Assembly: GCF_034140825.1 (NCBI RefSeq)
Contig: NC_089035.1
Coordinates: 36,491,501 to 36,555,500, forward strand
Reading direction: 5' to 3'
Length of the DNA: 64,000 nt
From: Oryza sativa Japonica Group
Taxonomy: Eukaryota; Streptophyta; Magnoliopsida; Poales; Poaceae
Shown here one piece after another: positions 21,869 to 33,752 of the stretch (position 1 is its first letter; every line of letters begins with the position of its first letter). The notes under the pieces were generated by a model. That model was not told where the DNA came from. It saw nothing but the letters and a program-made list of their open reading frames with translations, and ran no database searches. A program made the translations under genes and the position numbers.

Positions 21869-23310
21869 CGCGAGCGAGATAAGCGAATGCAGTAGCCAGT
21901 AGTGGGATTATCCCTGGGTCAAAGCCGCGCGGTAGGGTTCCCGAGGTAGGGTTTCGGGCGGGGAGCGGCTTTAAGAGGCGCACGGCCGGCGGCGAAAGAG
22001 GAAGGCACGAGGAAAGAGAGGTGGGGGCGGAGGAGGAGGAGGACAATGGCGAGACGGTAACGACTCCCTTTGGATTGTAGCTTTCGCGGAGGAGGTTTTG
22101 TTGGGGTTTGGGCCATCAGCCGGGCGGGAGGTGGGGGGAAGAAAGCGAGGCGTGGGGCCCACTTGTCAGAGACGCGAGCGGGAGTGAGAAGTTGCCCGGT
22201 GGCTTCGACGCCGTCCTTTTCCTCGTGGAACGTCGACGTCACGGCGATGAGTCCAAGCGGAAGAAGAGATCGGAAGTGGGAGAGAATTGCGCTGTCGCGC
22301 GTCACGTAAATCCACGCACGGGGGGATTATGGGCACGTTCGGTTTTGGCTCTATCGAGCGGAAATTATACGTAATCGACGACCCTTTTTTTGCTTAAACT
22401 AACGCTGGTTATTGCGTACCTGCTGCGTGGTTAGTGATTGTACATTCGTGTCCTGTGTGTGTATCCACTGAGCCGGCAATGACACTTCGCAGATAGCCAA
22501 TACAGCTTCGATCGGAGACCATTCAGGATCTTCCTTTGAGAGTTTGAGTGGACTTTGTTCGGACGCAATCCGATGCTGACATGAAAGGGAGCCCATGAAA
22601 CGGGCGAGAAAAAGACGACCCGCAACCGGCGGTAGGAATATGAGGAAACGAGGGAAGGTTACGTGACAACGACACACCAAACTTCGCACTGTCGGATGTC
22701 TCGCACGATGATATTACTTAAAACTTTCATCAAACAGTACAAAAATGGGAAGGGCCATGACCGATTTTTTGCCTTTTTGGCCTAGAAGATTAGAGAGGGT
22801 TTTCAGGCAAAGAGGATATTCCGATGTGATGTTTTTAGCTAAGATTGATCAAAGGGGGAGAGTTTCCCAACTGATTTTTCATTCAAGATTAGTCTCATGT
22901 GATGTTATGAACATTAAACGATCTAACAGCGAAAACTTATGTTAGGGACAAGCTTAAATGCACTGACGTTTCCGGGCAATGGGAGGTAAAAACATCACGA
23001 TCGAGATTGAATGATAGTTTGAAATCGAATGCTCGTAACGTCATGCAGATAGTAACGAGCTCGTGCTGGATGCAATGCAACGACCCTGCAAACTCCTAAA
23101 ACGCTCTGTTTGACCTGTGTTAATCCCTTCCGGACTTCCGGTTGGCGGCTTGTCTGGGCCGGCCCGAAACGCGCGCGCCGCTGCAAAAGCGGAAACGGGC
23201 CAAACGGCCCGGTCGCAACAAATTCCAGCAGTAAACAGCACTACAGCAGGCGTTTCCCCGCGCGCGACTCAACAAATAGCGACGCGAAAACCTCCTCGTA
23301 GTCGGTAGCC
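21869..23310. other. Shared upstream region of divergent ankyrin and pectate-lyase genes
   Basis: The 1.44 kb between two divergent start codons, so it must hold both promoters. It is GC-rich near the ankyrin gene (about 21900-22300) and mixed elsewhere. No repeat pair or third gene was recognised; the open frames overlap each other in several phases. Confidence 0.4.
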
Positions 23311-24873
23311 ATGGAGCCTCCTCAACTCGACGGCCAGTGCGGGGGCGAGCCACCGGCATCCGTGGAGGGAGTCGTGTTCATGCCGTACGCCACCGCGGAC
23401 TCCTCGCTGCGCGTCATGGCCGGTCAGGCCGAGGGCTTCGGCCGCCACGCCATCGGCGGCCTCCACGGCGACGTCTACCACGTCACGACCCTCGAGGGCA
23501 CGTACACTAACACACACAAGCCTATTCATATTCCATCTCCCTGCATCTAACAACGTAGCAAATGGGTCTCGATCTCCAGACGACGGGGACGGGTCGCTCC
23601 GGGAGGGTTGCCGGAGGCGCGAGCCGCTATGGATCGTCTTCGACGTGTCGGGCACCATCCACCTCTCGACGGGACTGCGCGTGTCGTCGTACAAGACCAT
23701 CGACGGCCGCGGGCAGCGTGTGACACTGTCCGGCAAGGGGCTCCAGCTGCGGGAGTGCGAGCATGTGATCGTCTGCAACCTGGAGGTGGAAGGGTGCCGC
23801 GGCCACGACGCCGACGCCGTGGCGGTGAAGCCCGGGTCGCGGCACGTGTGGATCGACCGGTGCGGCCTCCGCGGCTGCGGCGACGGCCTCCTCGACGTCA
23901 CCCGGGGCAGCACGGACGTGACCGTGTCCAGGTGCCGCTTCTCGGCGCACGACAAGGCCGTGCTGATCGGCGGCAGCGCCGGCCACGTCGAGGACCGTGC
24001 CATCCGGGTGACCATCCACCACTGCCTCTTCGACGGCACGCGGCAGAGGCACCCGCGCGTCCGCTTCGGCAGGGTGCACCTCTACAACAACTACACCAGG
24101 GGCTGGGGCATTTACGCTGTCTGCGCCAGTGTCGAGTCACAGGTAACTACTCCCTCCATCCCAAAATCCCAACCTAGTATTAAATAAGACGTTTTTTATA
24201 CATAAGTATGTCTGATTTGTTGTTTTAGAAAGTATCACATCTAATACTAGATTGGTTTTTTTGGCCGGAGAGAGCACACCTGAAAAAAAAATCAGATCAA
24301 GCTGGAACTTCATTGTACGAGATTTTTTTTTTCGGGGAATTGTACGAATTTAACCTGAAGTTGATTACTGCTGCAGATTGTATCCCAGTGCAACATTTAC
24401 GAGGCAGGGGAGAAGAAGAAAGTCTTCAAGTACATGATAGAACAGGTCATTTTCCTCGTTTCAGAACCCTGTACTAGTTCAGTATCTTATCCTAAATTAT
24501 GTTACGCCACGTAATGGTGGATAAAACGTTTTAACTTAGATACTTCTAAAAATGCTTTGCATTGGTGAAATGGTGATTGCAACAGGCGGCAGACAGAGAC
24601 CAGAGTTCAACTGGGTTCATCCGGTCTGAAGGCGACCTGTTCCTGAACGGTGCAGAGGAGTGCACTGCTCAGGATTCAGAAGCTGCGGCAGATGAGCTGT
24701 GGGACTTCAAGATTCAGGAATTGGATTTCTACCAGTCTTGTTCCGTTCAGCCGGCGTCAATGGCGCTCAAGGAGCTACTGGAGTGCTTCACCGGCTGGCA
24801 GCCAGTTCCGCTGCCGGAAGACACTTGCCTCGAAGAGGAAACTGATTCTGCTCCTGCTGACACTACTGCTTGA
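23311..24873 (+). CDS. Pectate-lyase-like protein (PL1 family, plant type without signal peptide)
   Basis: Four exons: 23311-23497, 23580-24142, 24377-24445 and 24586-24873, giving 368 aa. Exon 1 encodes SLRVMAGQAEGFGRHAIGGL. Exon 2 holds the beta-helix core with GSLREGCRRREPLWIVFDVS, WIDRCGLRG and the catalytic-type block RQRHPRVR (217-224) followed by LYNNY. Exon 3 encodes the short VSQCNIYEAGEKKKV segment, and exon 4 the GFIRSEGDLFLNG tail. Intron 1 fits only as a GC-AG intron (exon ends CTCGAGG, intron starts GCACGT); this restores TLEDDGDGSLREG, the form conserved in homologues. PL1 enzymes cleave de-methylesterified homogalacturonan with Ca2+, but this subgroup lacks a secretory signal, so the site of action is unclear. 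Other borders are GT-AG. Confidence 0.88.
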
Positions 24874-26813
24874 CACATGAACAACTGTAATGAAAATAGT
24901 AGTAAAAATACCACACAGTCCACTTGAAGTAAATAAATCAAATAAAGTATCCACAATTAGTCAATTACTAATTTATTACTATAGTAATTACGGTAACAGT
25001 ATTTCTGATAAGTACGAGAGCATATTTCCCATCCTTGAAGAGTTACCACGAGGTACTATGAGGTACGAGTTATTATGAGGTACCAATCTAATCTAACCGT
25101 TGGTTTAGCAGGGGTATGATTGGGCTAACAAAATAGCGACATCCTCTGAGCCGCCCTCTTCTCCCCTCTTCCATCTGCCGCATCACGTCGTTTGTGCTGG
25201 CCATCTGCGCCGCGCCGCCGTCGCACATCTAGGCTGCCGCGCCGCCGCCGTCGCATCGAGGCCACCCCCGGGAATGTCCGCAGGGTTCGTGACCTTCATG
25301 CCTGTGCCCTCGCCGCCAGCTCTCGCCCGCTCTGTTCTCGTTCCAATTCACCGCCCTCGAGATCGCTCTAAATCATCAAGCTTGTCCGCCGGCCCGTCGA
25401 GCTCGCTCCGATTCTTCAACCTCTGTCCGTCGGTGCACTCGAGCTGGCTGGTGCTTGGAGCTCCTTCTTTGCAGCTCCGTGATGTTCTGTTTCCACAATA
25501 ACTTCACCAATGAATTTAACCTGGGCAAATCTGCCTAAGTGTTCATCCTTGTTGAAAAATCTGGATGAGAGAAACCCAACATCTGAAGTTCTTGATATTG
25601 ATATAGATATAGTATGTATGCATGTTTCCTGTTCAATAAGCCAATTTATCTATCAACTAGAAATTTCAATTATTCAGAACGTTGTTTTCACCCATGGCTC
25701 CATCACCAGTCTTAAAAAAAAAACTATGGCTCCATCGTCTTGCCCTGGACGCGTAGCTGCTGCCTGCTGGTGGCCTTGGCTTCATACCATGATGCAGGGG
25801 CAGCGTCCACCTCCTCTTCCATGCACAACTGCAACAGTTGCTGCGGCGGCGAAGCTCAGCTCGGTGCCTCGGTCTGCATCGGCCTCTTAGCACAATGAGG
25901 AACAACGGCCACCATCCGAGAGGTCTCCGCCACCGTCGTCCACTCCCATGGCCGCCGCCTCCGCTGTACTAGCGCTGAGGACGAGGGAGGAGATAGGGTA
26001 GTACTCTGCCCGCATCCCCATATAGGACCACCTCCCCCGTGGTCACCGCCGCCGGGAGGCCGACTGCCGCATCGGGTTGCTCGATTTGTGGCGACGATAG
26101 CAAGCAGTGCGATGTTCCCCTCCAATTCATATGCGAAAGTACTACTCTGCCCTTCCACCGTTGAAAATTACTCGGTACCTGCTTTCCTAGAGACGCGGTA
26201 CCGCGAGGTACCAAGCCTTTGCAACCGTTGGATGGTGCGTAATGGACGACTTGGATTTGGTACCTCCTTTCTTCAAGGACTGTAAAAACTCTCAAAGTAC
26301 GATGGATATTGCGAAATGGGACTTCAGATGTCTGAAACTCTTAATTCTGAAGCTACCGTATATTATATTCATCAAACTTGTGGATCCGATGCCACTGTCC
26401 TGCAATCCAGATGGAATATACTGTACTAGTAGTATAAGATCAACATGAGGAATCAACTGATAATGCCACATGATTCTGACCTGCGTCCGCAGACATTCAT
26501 CTGCATGCGCGTTGTTTTTATGGTCTCTGGAGTTCCATTTAGACGAGTTGCATTTTTAATCTTCTGATGTTAAGGAATCCACTCTTTTACACACACATGT
26601 ATAAAACTGTTGCGTGTCATTGGCTATGTTAAGGAAAGAAAAATGCAGAGATTTCCCATGGTTGCTTGGTTGTAACTTCCCAGGTCTCACGATTTTGCGG
26701 TGCTCGTTTTTTTTTTTTTTTGGGAAGCAGTATATATACATATGCATAGTCGATGTAGGCACCAATCGTGTTAAGTTTGCTAGTTCCGAAAGCATCTGAA
26801 GACATAGACGCAT
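24874..26813. other. GC-rich repeat-like segment between two genes
   Basis: The blocks GAGGTACCAATCTAATCTAA (about 25077) and GAGGTACCAAGCC (about 26203) are both followed by AACCGTTGG, in the same orientation, and sit among palindromic GGTACC copies. Between them lie GC-rich stretches (25150-25470 and 25740-26090) with overlapping frames in several phases and no recognised domain. This looks like a repeat or captured filler, not a gene. The last 400 bp are presumably the promoter of the hydrolase gene. Confidence 0.4.
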
Positions 26814-28588
26814 ATGGCCATGGTACGTTCAGTAACACCCTACACCAGTTCAGATATTCATTTGCGTATCACGGATCATGATTCAGGCTGAGTTCCTCAA
26901 CCTGTTTTTTTTTTCTCTTGGCAGGATCAGTACAGTGAGAATATCAAGTATGACGAGGTTAGTTAATCCTGATAAGCGATCCCACCGTGGTAGCCTTCAT
27001 AGTTTCTGATCGCCAGCCCTTTTTCTAACTCGATTTTCACAGGAGTTTTTTGTGAACTCCCGTGACAACAAGCTGTTCACCTGCAGATGGACACCGCATA
27101 AACAAGAACCAAAAGCTCTGATCTTTATCTGTCATGGTACTGCTACTAACAAGATTTCCCTTTTGTGTTAAATCGATTCAAAGAAGCGATTAGACAAACT
27201 GATCATTTTCACCTTGATTATTCTTCTCCAGGAATCGCAGCAGAGTGCGGCGTATCGATGAGAGGTATCAACACCATCCTTCGATTATTCATTTATTCTT
27301 GCCTGACTGAAATACTGACAGCTGCACAAATATTCAGACACCGCCGCTCGATTGGTGCGAGCCGGATATGCCGTTTACGGGATTGATCATGAAGGCCACG
27401 GTAGATCATCTGGTCAGAGATGCTACATACCAAACTTCGGTGACATCGTCTCAGACTGCGCAAACTTTTTCACGAGTATTTGCGGTATAAATCAAACGCA
27501 TCGAACACGCAGTTTGGGGATGGCAAAACTCTGAAATTATGGTTGCTGGTTTCAGAGAAGCCGGAGAACAGGGAGAAGAAGAGGTTCCTGTACGGCATCT
27601 CCATGGGTGGAGGCGTGGCGCTTCTCCTCCACAGGAAGGAGCCAACCTACTGGGATGGCGCCGTCTTGCTTGCTCCTATGTGCAAGGTCCGTTCATGGCG
27701 AAATGGCTCGACAACGAGCTCTCTTTCCTCTGAAACCTGTAGAGTTCTTTATTTTTACTTATACCACCTCATGATTTTCTTCCTAAATTTCCCTTTTTCT
27801 AAACGATTTTCGTATGATTGTTTGCTACCTTATGATGTCAGATTCCTGATGACATGCGGCCTCACCCGATCGCGGTCAGCGCTCTGAAAATGGTGTGCGC
27901 TGTGGCTCCTAGTTGGAGAATCATACCCACACCGGACATAATTGACAAAGTTTGTAAAGATCCAGAGATGAGAAAGCAGGTATAGCTAACATGTGTTAGT
28001 TGCATGGCCGGAAGAAAAAGGCAGAGTTTACTGAACTTGTCTTTGTTGGTAACTGCGTTTAGGTTCGCTCAAATCCGTACATATACAGGGGAAAGCTCCC
28101 ACTGAAGACCTGTCATGAACTCCTGATGGTCAGCCTAGACATTGAGAAGAACCTGCATGAGGTGAAAATGGTTTTATTTTCTCTCTATTCCTAATTGGAA
28201 GCAAAAAAAGCATGTATCATCATTAGAACAGCGTATTTCAATATATGCCATGTTTATTTTCTCGATTCGAGCTGCACACGACATGCAACTGATGCAAATG
28301 TGCAGTAACTCCCTGGACACTGCTATTCTGCTTAACATTTTCAGTTGGCAGGTGACACTGCCGTTCTTGGTCCTACACGGCGGAGACGACATCGTGACCG
28401 ATCCTTCGGTGAGCAAGCTGCTGTTCGAAGAAGCATCAGGCAGGGACAAAACTTTCAAGCTTTACCCTGGGATGTGGCATGCTCTGACGGCTGAGCTTCC
28501 TGACGATGTCGAGCGTGTCTATTCTGACATCATCTCCTGGCTGGACGAAAGGTCGGATTGTGCAGGCAGTGTTCCTGAAACTTTCTGA
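26814..28588 (+). CDS. Alpha/beta hydrolase, monoacylglycerol lipase / caffeoylshikimate esterase type
   Basis: Nine exons: 26814-26822, 26925-26957, 27043-27136, 27232-27264, 27338-27484, 27556-27686, 27842-27979, 28063-28161 and 28352-28588. All introns are GT-AG and phases join into 306 aa. The catalytic triad is visible as Ser121 in GISMG, Asp241 in HGGDDIVTD and His271 in GMWHAL. The oxyanion-side motif is FICHGIAAECGVS, slightly unusual because homologues usually read HGYGxEC. The family blocks LFTCRW and GHGRSSGQRCYI are intact. Plant members hydrolyse monoacylglycerols, lysophospholipids or caffeoyl shikimate, so substrate cannot be fixed by sequence. No signal peptide, so probably cytosolic or membrane-associated. 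The first coding exon is only 9 nt; it is the least certain part, because Met-Ala-Met directly precedes a good GTACGT donor. Confidence 0.88.
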
Positions 28589-30565
28589 GAGATGTCAATC
28601 ATGTGCCATTGCAGTTTCCCTGTGCTTGTCCGCTGTAAATTTGTCCTACCGAAAACGATATACTGAAACTTGTTCTGAATAAATAACTCGTTCCGATCAG
28701 GAATTGCGCACTAGAGAAATGCAGAATGCAGAGAGCTTGGAACAGATCACATTGCTGACAGAAGATTTTTGTACTGGTAATCGGTTAAACTTTAGACTGG
28801 ATGATGATTGGTTGATTGGAGTTGGTGTCGCTAAATTAAACCGAAGGTTTGACGTGCATTTGCTAACCACCAAAGGGTTGTTGTTTGTCTTGAAAAGGAG
28901 ACAGGAAAAGGAGCGGCAGTTTGCGTGATTGCTTCGATTTGACGAAAAGACGAGGCGGCCACGAGGGAGAGGGACGCGCCGTCTCCGATCAGAAATTCAG
29001 AACAGATCGTCGTCGTTCGATGACGCGCGACAGCCTCGGTTTAACAGACTCGCGGATCCGAATCTCAAAGGCACGCAAGCACGAATCTAACAGTGCACCT
29101 ACTGCCCGGGCCGTCCGTGGGCCAGATCTGGATGGGGAGAGAGATTCTGAACCCTTCCAAGTCAAGCGTCCAACGAATCCTCCATGTTGCGCGGGTCTAT
29201 TTGCGTTTGGCACCCTGTACTGTATTATCTTTCAGAGAGGTTATTTCGAAAGCAGCGTGCACTTTTTTAAAAGAAAAAGCAAAAACATGATCAACGCACG
29301 TAACACTCGTCATCAATGTTCATGGAAGCATGGCTATTTGGGTGAGCACAATAATATAGCAACATTAGTGCACGGATATGGTTATTGCCCTCTTTGATTA
29401 TAACATGACGATAAAATAGTACTTAGTTATATGGAGAAGAGTTCGTTATATGTAGTACTACTATATATATGATACAACTATTTATATTGGGTCAAACATG
29501 GTTTATATGAAAATTCTTGTCTGGAAGCATTAGTGATGTGGCGATCCATCCAACAGGGTTTGAGTCAAGGTGACCATAAAAAAAATATTAATACACATGG
29601 TTAATTGACAAAAAAAAACAAGTTTAGATATTTGCAGCCAATCACAATCCCTTTTTCGATAATAAACACGAAGTATATCATCGCATTAAGCTTTTAAGAG
29701 GTAGTTTACATGTAACAAAAAGAAAAGACAGTTTTAAACGGGTTATCTCTTGTAATATGTATACAGCCTATGGAGCTACTTCTACGATCCGAAATTTACC
29801 AAAGTACAACGCCAGCAAGCCACTAGGGCGCATCCTCTTTTGCTATCATCTTTGGTAGCTATATCCAGCTTCAACGGTATTGGTTGAAAGTTCAGATCTT
29901 TCTCTCATTTACAAATAACCTAAGCTGCTACAACCACAACTCTGTTGAAGCTATATCGCTTTTGTCGTTGGATTTTTTTGACACGATGCCTCATCACCAA
30001 TGTACTAAGGATATGGTTGGTTAAGCAGCCAATTGCATCGAGAACAAGCGACGAGTTTAAGGAGAAGGGGATTGAGAAGATAGGGAAGATACGTAAAACG
30101 AGATGAGCTATTAGCGCATGATTAATTAAGTATTAACAATTTTAAATTTCAAAAATGGATTAATATGATTTTTTAAAGCAACTTTCACATAAAAAAATTT
30201 TAAAAAAAACATACCATTTAATAGTTTAGGAAACGTGCGCGTGGAAAACGATGCGTTTTCTCACTCAATCTCACCCTGACGAACATAGTCAAGAGAGTAT
30301 TATTTGACAATATAACCGGTAAAAGGGGGGGGGGGATGAAAACCATCAAACAAGAGGGTCTTCTTCCTCACTTCCTGCATGAAATGCGGTGCTTTTCTAA
30401 CAAAGGGCGAACTGTTGGAGGGTCAATTCGCAACAATCGCGGAGCAAAACGAAAACCCCAAATTACCCTCGCACACCTCGGCTTGTTTCTTCTCCTACCC
30501 CCCACCCCCCTTCCCCCAACCCACGCCACCACCACCAACCTCCTCCGCCGCGCCGCTCTCCCGCC
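28589..30565. other. Intergenic region upstream of UXS
   Basis: Holds the 3' end of the hydrolase gene, a GC-rich patch at about 28940-29200 without a recognisable protein, AT-rich sequence, a MITE relic at about 30040-30290 and the CT-rich UXS leader (30480-30565). Confidence 0.4.
30040..30290. mobile_element. MITE relic (shared with a copy near 40.9 kb)
   Basis: The segment with GCGCATGATTAATTAAGTATT, TTCAAAAATGGATTAATATG and AACGTGCGCGTGGAAAACGA recurs in opposite orientation at about 40805-41035 inside a RuvB-like 1 intron. Non-coding, AT-rich, typical of a common rice MITE; terminal repeats are too worn to classify. Confidence 0.55.
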
Positions 30566-33500
30566 ATGAAGCAGCTCCACAAGTCGTCCCCCACCCACGC
30601 GCCGGCGGCGGCGCACGCCCCGGCGTCCAAGGCGTCCAAGGCGTCCCGCCCCGGGCCCCGATCCTGGGTCGGCTACCTCCTCCGCGAGCAGCGCCTCCTC
30701 TTCGTCCTCCTCGGCGCCCTGATCGCCTCCTCCTTCTTCCTCCTCCGCCCCTACCTCTTCTCCCTCTCCCCGTCCTCCCACGTCCCCGACCGCCGCCCGC
30801 TCTTCTCCTTCGCCTCGCACACCTCGTCGGCGTCGGGCGTGCCCCCCGGGTTCCGCCCGCCGCCGCGCCGCGTCGTCGTCACCGGAGGGGCCGGGTTCGT
30901 TGGCAGCCACCTCGTCGACAGGCTGCTGGAGCAAGGGGACAGCGTGATCGTGGTGGACAACTTCTTCACCGGGAGGAAGGACAACGTCGCGCACCACCTC
31001 CGGAACCCCAGGTTCGAGCTGCTCCGCCACGATGTCGTCGAGCCCATCCTGCTCGAGGTGGACCGGATCTATCACCTCGCGTGCCCCGCGTCCCCTGTGC
31101 ACTACAAGTACAACCCCATCAAGACGATCATATCCTTCTCGTCCCGGATCTGCACATACCTTTGATTTGCTTACATTCATGTCGACTTGATTTGATCTTC
31201 TCCTTTATTTTTTTTTATTGGGTTGGTGGGTGGGAGATATGCTTGAAGCAAACTAGCACATAAGTGGTCCAGATCAAGCTCGTATGCTGAAACTTTTGGT
31301 GGTTGGTTTGGATTCAAGTGAACCCTGGATCCTAAATTTGCCTCCTTTTTTCAATATCAAGTGGTTGTTCTGTTGAGATCTTAGGAAGACGCGATAGATT
31401 TGTTAGTTGTGATGCACAGGTGGTAAATGTGGGGTAGCCGGTTCTACTGTAGTGCCATTTATCTACAGGATTTTAACAGAGAGTAGTAGTTGTTCCATAC
31501 GTCCATGAACAATGGCTGTGTACATCCGTTTTGGATGTAGAGGCCGGGTTCTAACCCATTTTCTAAACATACTTCCATGAACAATCCTTGGCAGGATTCG
31601 ATTAGTTTGTTCATTGAAATGCCATATAGATATAGCACAAACCAGCTTCTGTTGTACGAGAATTAGGAAAAGAGATCACCTGAATTTTTATAAGGTACAT
31701 TTATTTTTTTTCTTAAAAAGGCTTTTTATGTGCTCTATCGTAACTCAATATATAGTTGAAGTTTTATAGTTAAATATAAAACCGTTATGTCTTTTACCTG
31801 GATATTTGACCAATCATGTTTTTTTGCAACTTATTATGTTATTTTCACTATTTACAATATAATCATGTGTTGCATCTGTATATTATCAAATCTGGGTTTC
31901 TTAACAATTATTACAAGACCAATGTCATGGGAACCTTGAATATGTTGGGTCTGGCAAAGCGAATTGGTGCAAGGTTCTTGCTAACTAGCACAAGTGAAGT
32001 TTATGGAGATCCACTTGAACATCCACAGAAGGAGACTTACTGGGGGCATGTTAATCCTATTGGTACCACATTATATAATCTTTTGGTTCTGGTCAGTCCT
32101 TTGCATTTGGACCTCCAATTAACTAAGCCCTGACTTCTCTCCCTTGTTCAGGTGTTAGGAGCTGTTATGACGAGGGGAAAAGAACAGCAGAGACTTTAAC
32201 CATGGACTATCACAGAGGTGGTGGTGTTGAGGTAATAATCTAAATATGTCCCACTTATATTCCATGCTGGGTTTACAACATATTGAGATGACGATTGTAT
32301 GCGGACTTTTGGGGTTCTAATATTTTCATTTACATGGATTTAGGTATTATGACAGATCTGTTTCATTTTACCATTTAGTCCTGAAAGATATTTTTTTTCT
32401 TTTGTTTTGGACAGTCTATTGCAGGGTGGGTGTGTGTGTTGGGGGGGAGGGGGCGATGATGATCTTTATTAGTTGTCATTTTTTAGTTAGTTCATTACTT
32501 TTTATTCAGTCTATATTATTCATGAAACTGAAAAAATGGTTAAAGTAACAATTACATTAACGTGTCCAACATATAATCTTGTTCACTAACTCTTAGGATG
32601 AAATAGAGTAGAATTGCTGCAATACTGTAGTTCGTATTGTAGCATTATGTGACTTCAACATCTTAGTAACTATAGCTATTCTACGATCTTTTGCTAACTG
32701 ACTTATTATGCAGGTGCGCATTGCTCGCATTTTCAATACATATGGCCCTCGAATGTGTCTAGATGATGGCCGTGTGGTTAGCAATTTTGTTGCCCAGGTT
32801 CGTTTAACACGTACCGCTATTTTATTAACTTTTGGTTACACATTTGCGCTGTCAATATGAAATTCTGAGTTTATACATGATTATCATTGTAGGCATTGCG
32901 TAGACAGCCTATGACAGTTTATGGTGATGGAAAACAAACTAGAAGTTTTCAGTATGTTTCTGATCTGGTAAGCAATAAACAGTATTCTTATTGTGCTTTC
33001 TGTGTGTGTGTTTACTCATTAGTTACAGATGTTGTCCACTCTTTTCAAGTATGTTCTCCAGGCAGCATTCTTTTGCAGATTACTTGCATACTGTGATCCT
33101 AAATGAAATGAAGTGTTTTATGCACAGAATTCTGTTATAGCTTATTTTAACCAAAAGGCATTCAGTCCGGACTTCATTGGAAAAACTTGAAAAATTAGGA
33201 CATATTCTTGAGCCTCAGGAAATCACCAGCTTATAGTATTTGCACTCTTTTTCCCTCTGTGCGACAATTCTGTTGTGCTTTCAATCATATGTTCAGCTCC
33301 TCCTATCTCCAGCAGATAAATGGTGAACGATGACTGCAGGATATTATGTTCCTATTGCAAAGTCTTAAAGTTCCAAAATCTTTTGTGGTATTTTTTAGGT
33401 TGCTGGACTGATGGCTCTGATGGAGGGTGATCACATTGGCCCTTTCAACCTGGGAAACCCAGGAGAATTCACCATGTTGGAACTTGCACAGGTTTGTACA

Positions 33501-33752
33501 CAATTTGTTTTACAGATTTTTTTTCTTGAATTGGTGCATAAACAAACATTTTGCCTTCTCCAGGTTGTGAAGGAAACAATTGACCCAATGGCAACAATTG
33601 AATTCAAACCCAACACAGCTGATGATCCTCACATGAGAAAGCCAGATATTACCAAGGCCAAGCACCTGCTACGTTGGGAGCCAAAGGTCTCTCTCAGGGA
33701 AGGTCTTCCCTTAATGGTGAAGGACTTCCGTCAAAGAATTTTGGATGAGTAA
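30566..33752 (+). CDS. UXS: UDP-glucuronate decarboxylase, membrane-anchored (UDP-xylose synthase)
   Basis: Seven exons: 30566-31129, 31915-32062, 32152-32231, 32714-32797, 32893-32967, 33399-33491 and 33564-33752, giving 410 aa. The enzyme converts UDP-glucuronate to UDP-xylose, the xylosyl donor for xylan and other wall glycans. A type II anchor (about 43-64) follows a basic Pro/Ala-rich cytosolic tail, which places it in the Golgi with a luminal catalytic domain. The NAD-binding loop GGAGFVG is at 107-113, STSEVYGD follows, and the catalytic pair is Tyr243 and Lys247 in YDEGK. The length matches the membrane-bound UXS class. Intron 1 (31130-31914) has AT-AC ends with a U12-type donor ATATCCTT; reading through it as coding gives a false early stop. 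The other introns are GT-AG. The start ATG follows a CT-rich leader and opens the conserved N-terminus. Confidence 0.95.
31130..31914 (+). other. U12-type AT-AC intron of UXS
   Basis: The donor ATATCCTT directly follows the codons for NPIKTI. The acceptor ends TTATTAC directly before AAG ACC AAT ([10 protein letters not shown]), which restores the conserved UXS protein. A branch-site match, TTTCTTAAC, lies at 31897-31905 and its A is about 10 nt from the acceptor, as minor-spliceosome introns require. No GT donor or AG acceptor gives the conserved junction. Length 785 nt. A 60-bp SINE fragment sits inside. Confidence 0.85.
31514..31573 (+). mobile_element. 5'-truncated SINE with 12-bp target duplication
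   Basis: The 60-bp insert contains GGATGTAGAGGCCGGGT, the tail motif of the full-length SINE at 16.2 kb. It is bounded by TCCATGAACAAT on both sides. It retains only the SINE 3' end. It lies within the AT-AC intron of UXS, far from the donor and branch site. Confidence 0.75.

Noticed and set aside
21344-21902. Plus-strand frames opposite ankyrin exon 2
   Set aside because: Shadows of the GC-rich ankyrin exon; Arg/Pro-rich and no signal or domain.
23502-23579. GT-AG alternative for pectate-lyase intron 1 (donor at 23502)
   Set aside because: It shifts exon 2 out of the conserved frame; the only acceptor that keeps frame would leave a 19-nt intron followed by a stop.
23269-24140. Alternative frames over the pectate-lyase exon, including a 256-codon minus frame
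   Set aside because: The conserved beta-helix protein is clearly in one plus-strand frame; the others are compositional shadows.
25274-26295. Several open frames of 65-126 codons in the GC-rich segment
   Set aside because: Overlapping in many phases, no domain, no consistent splice signals; better explained as repeat or filler DNA.
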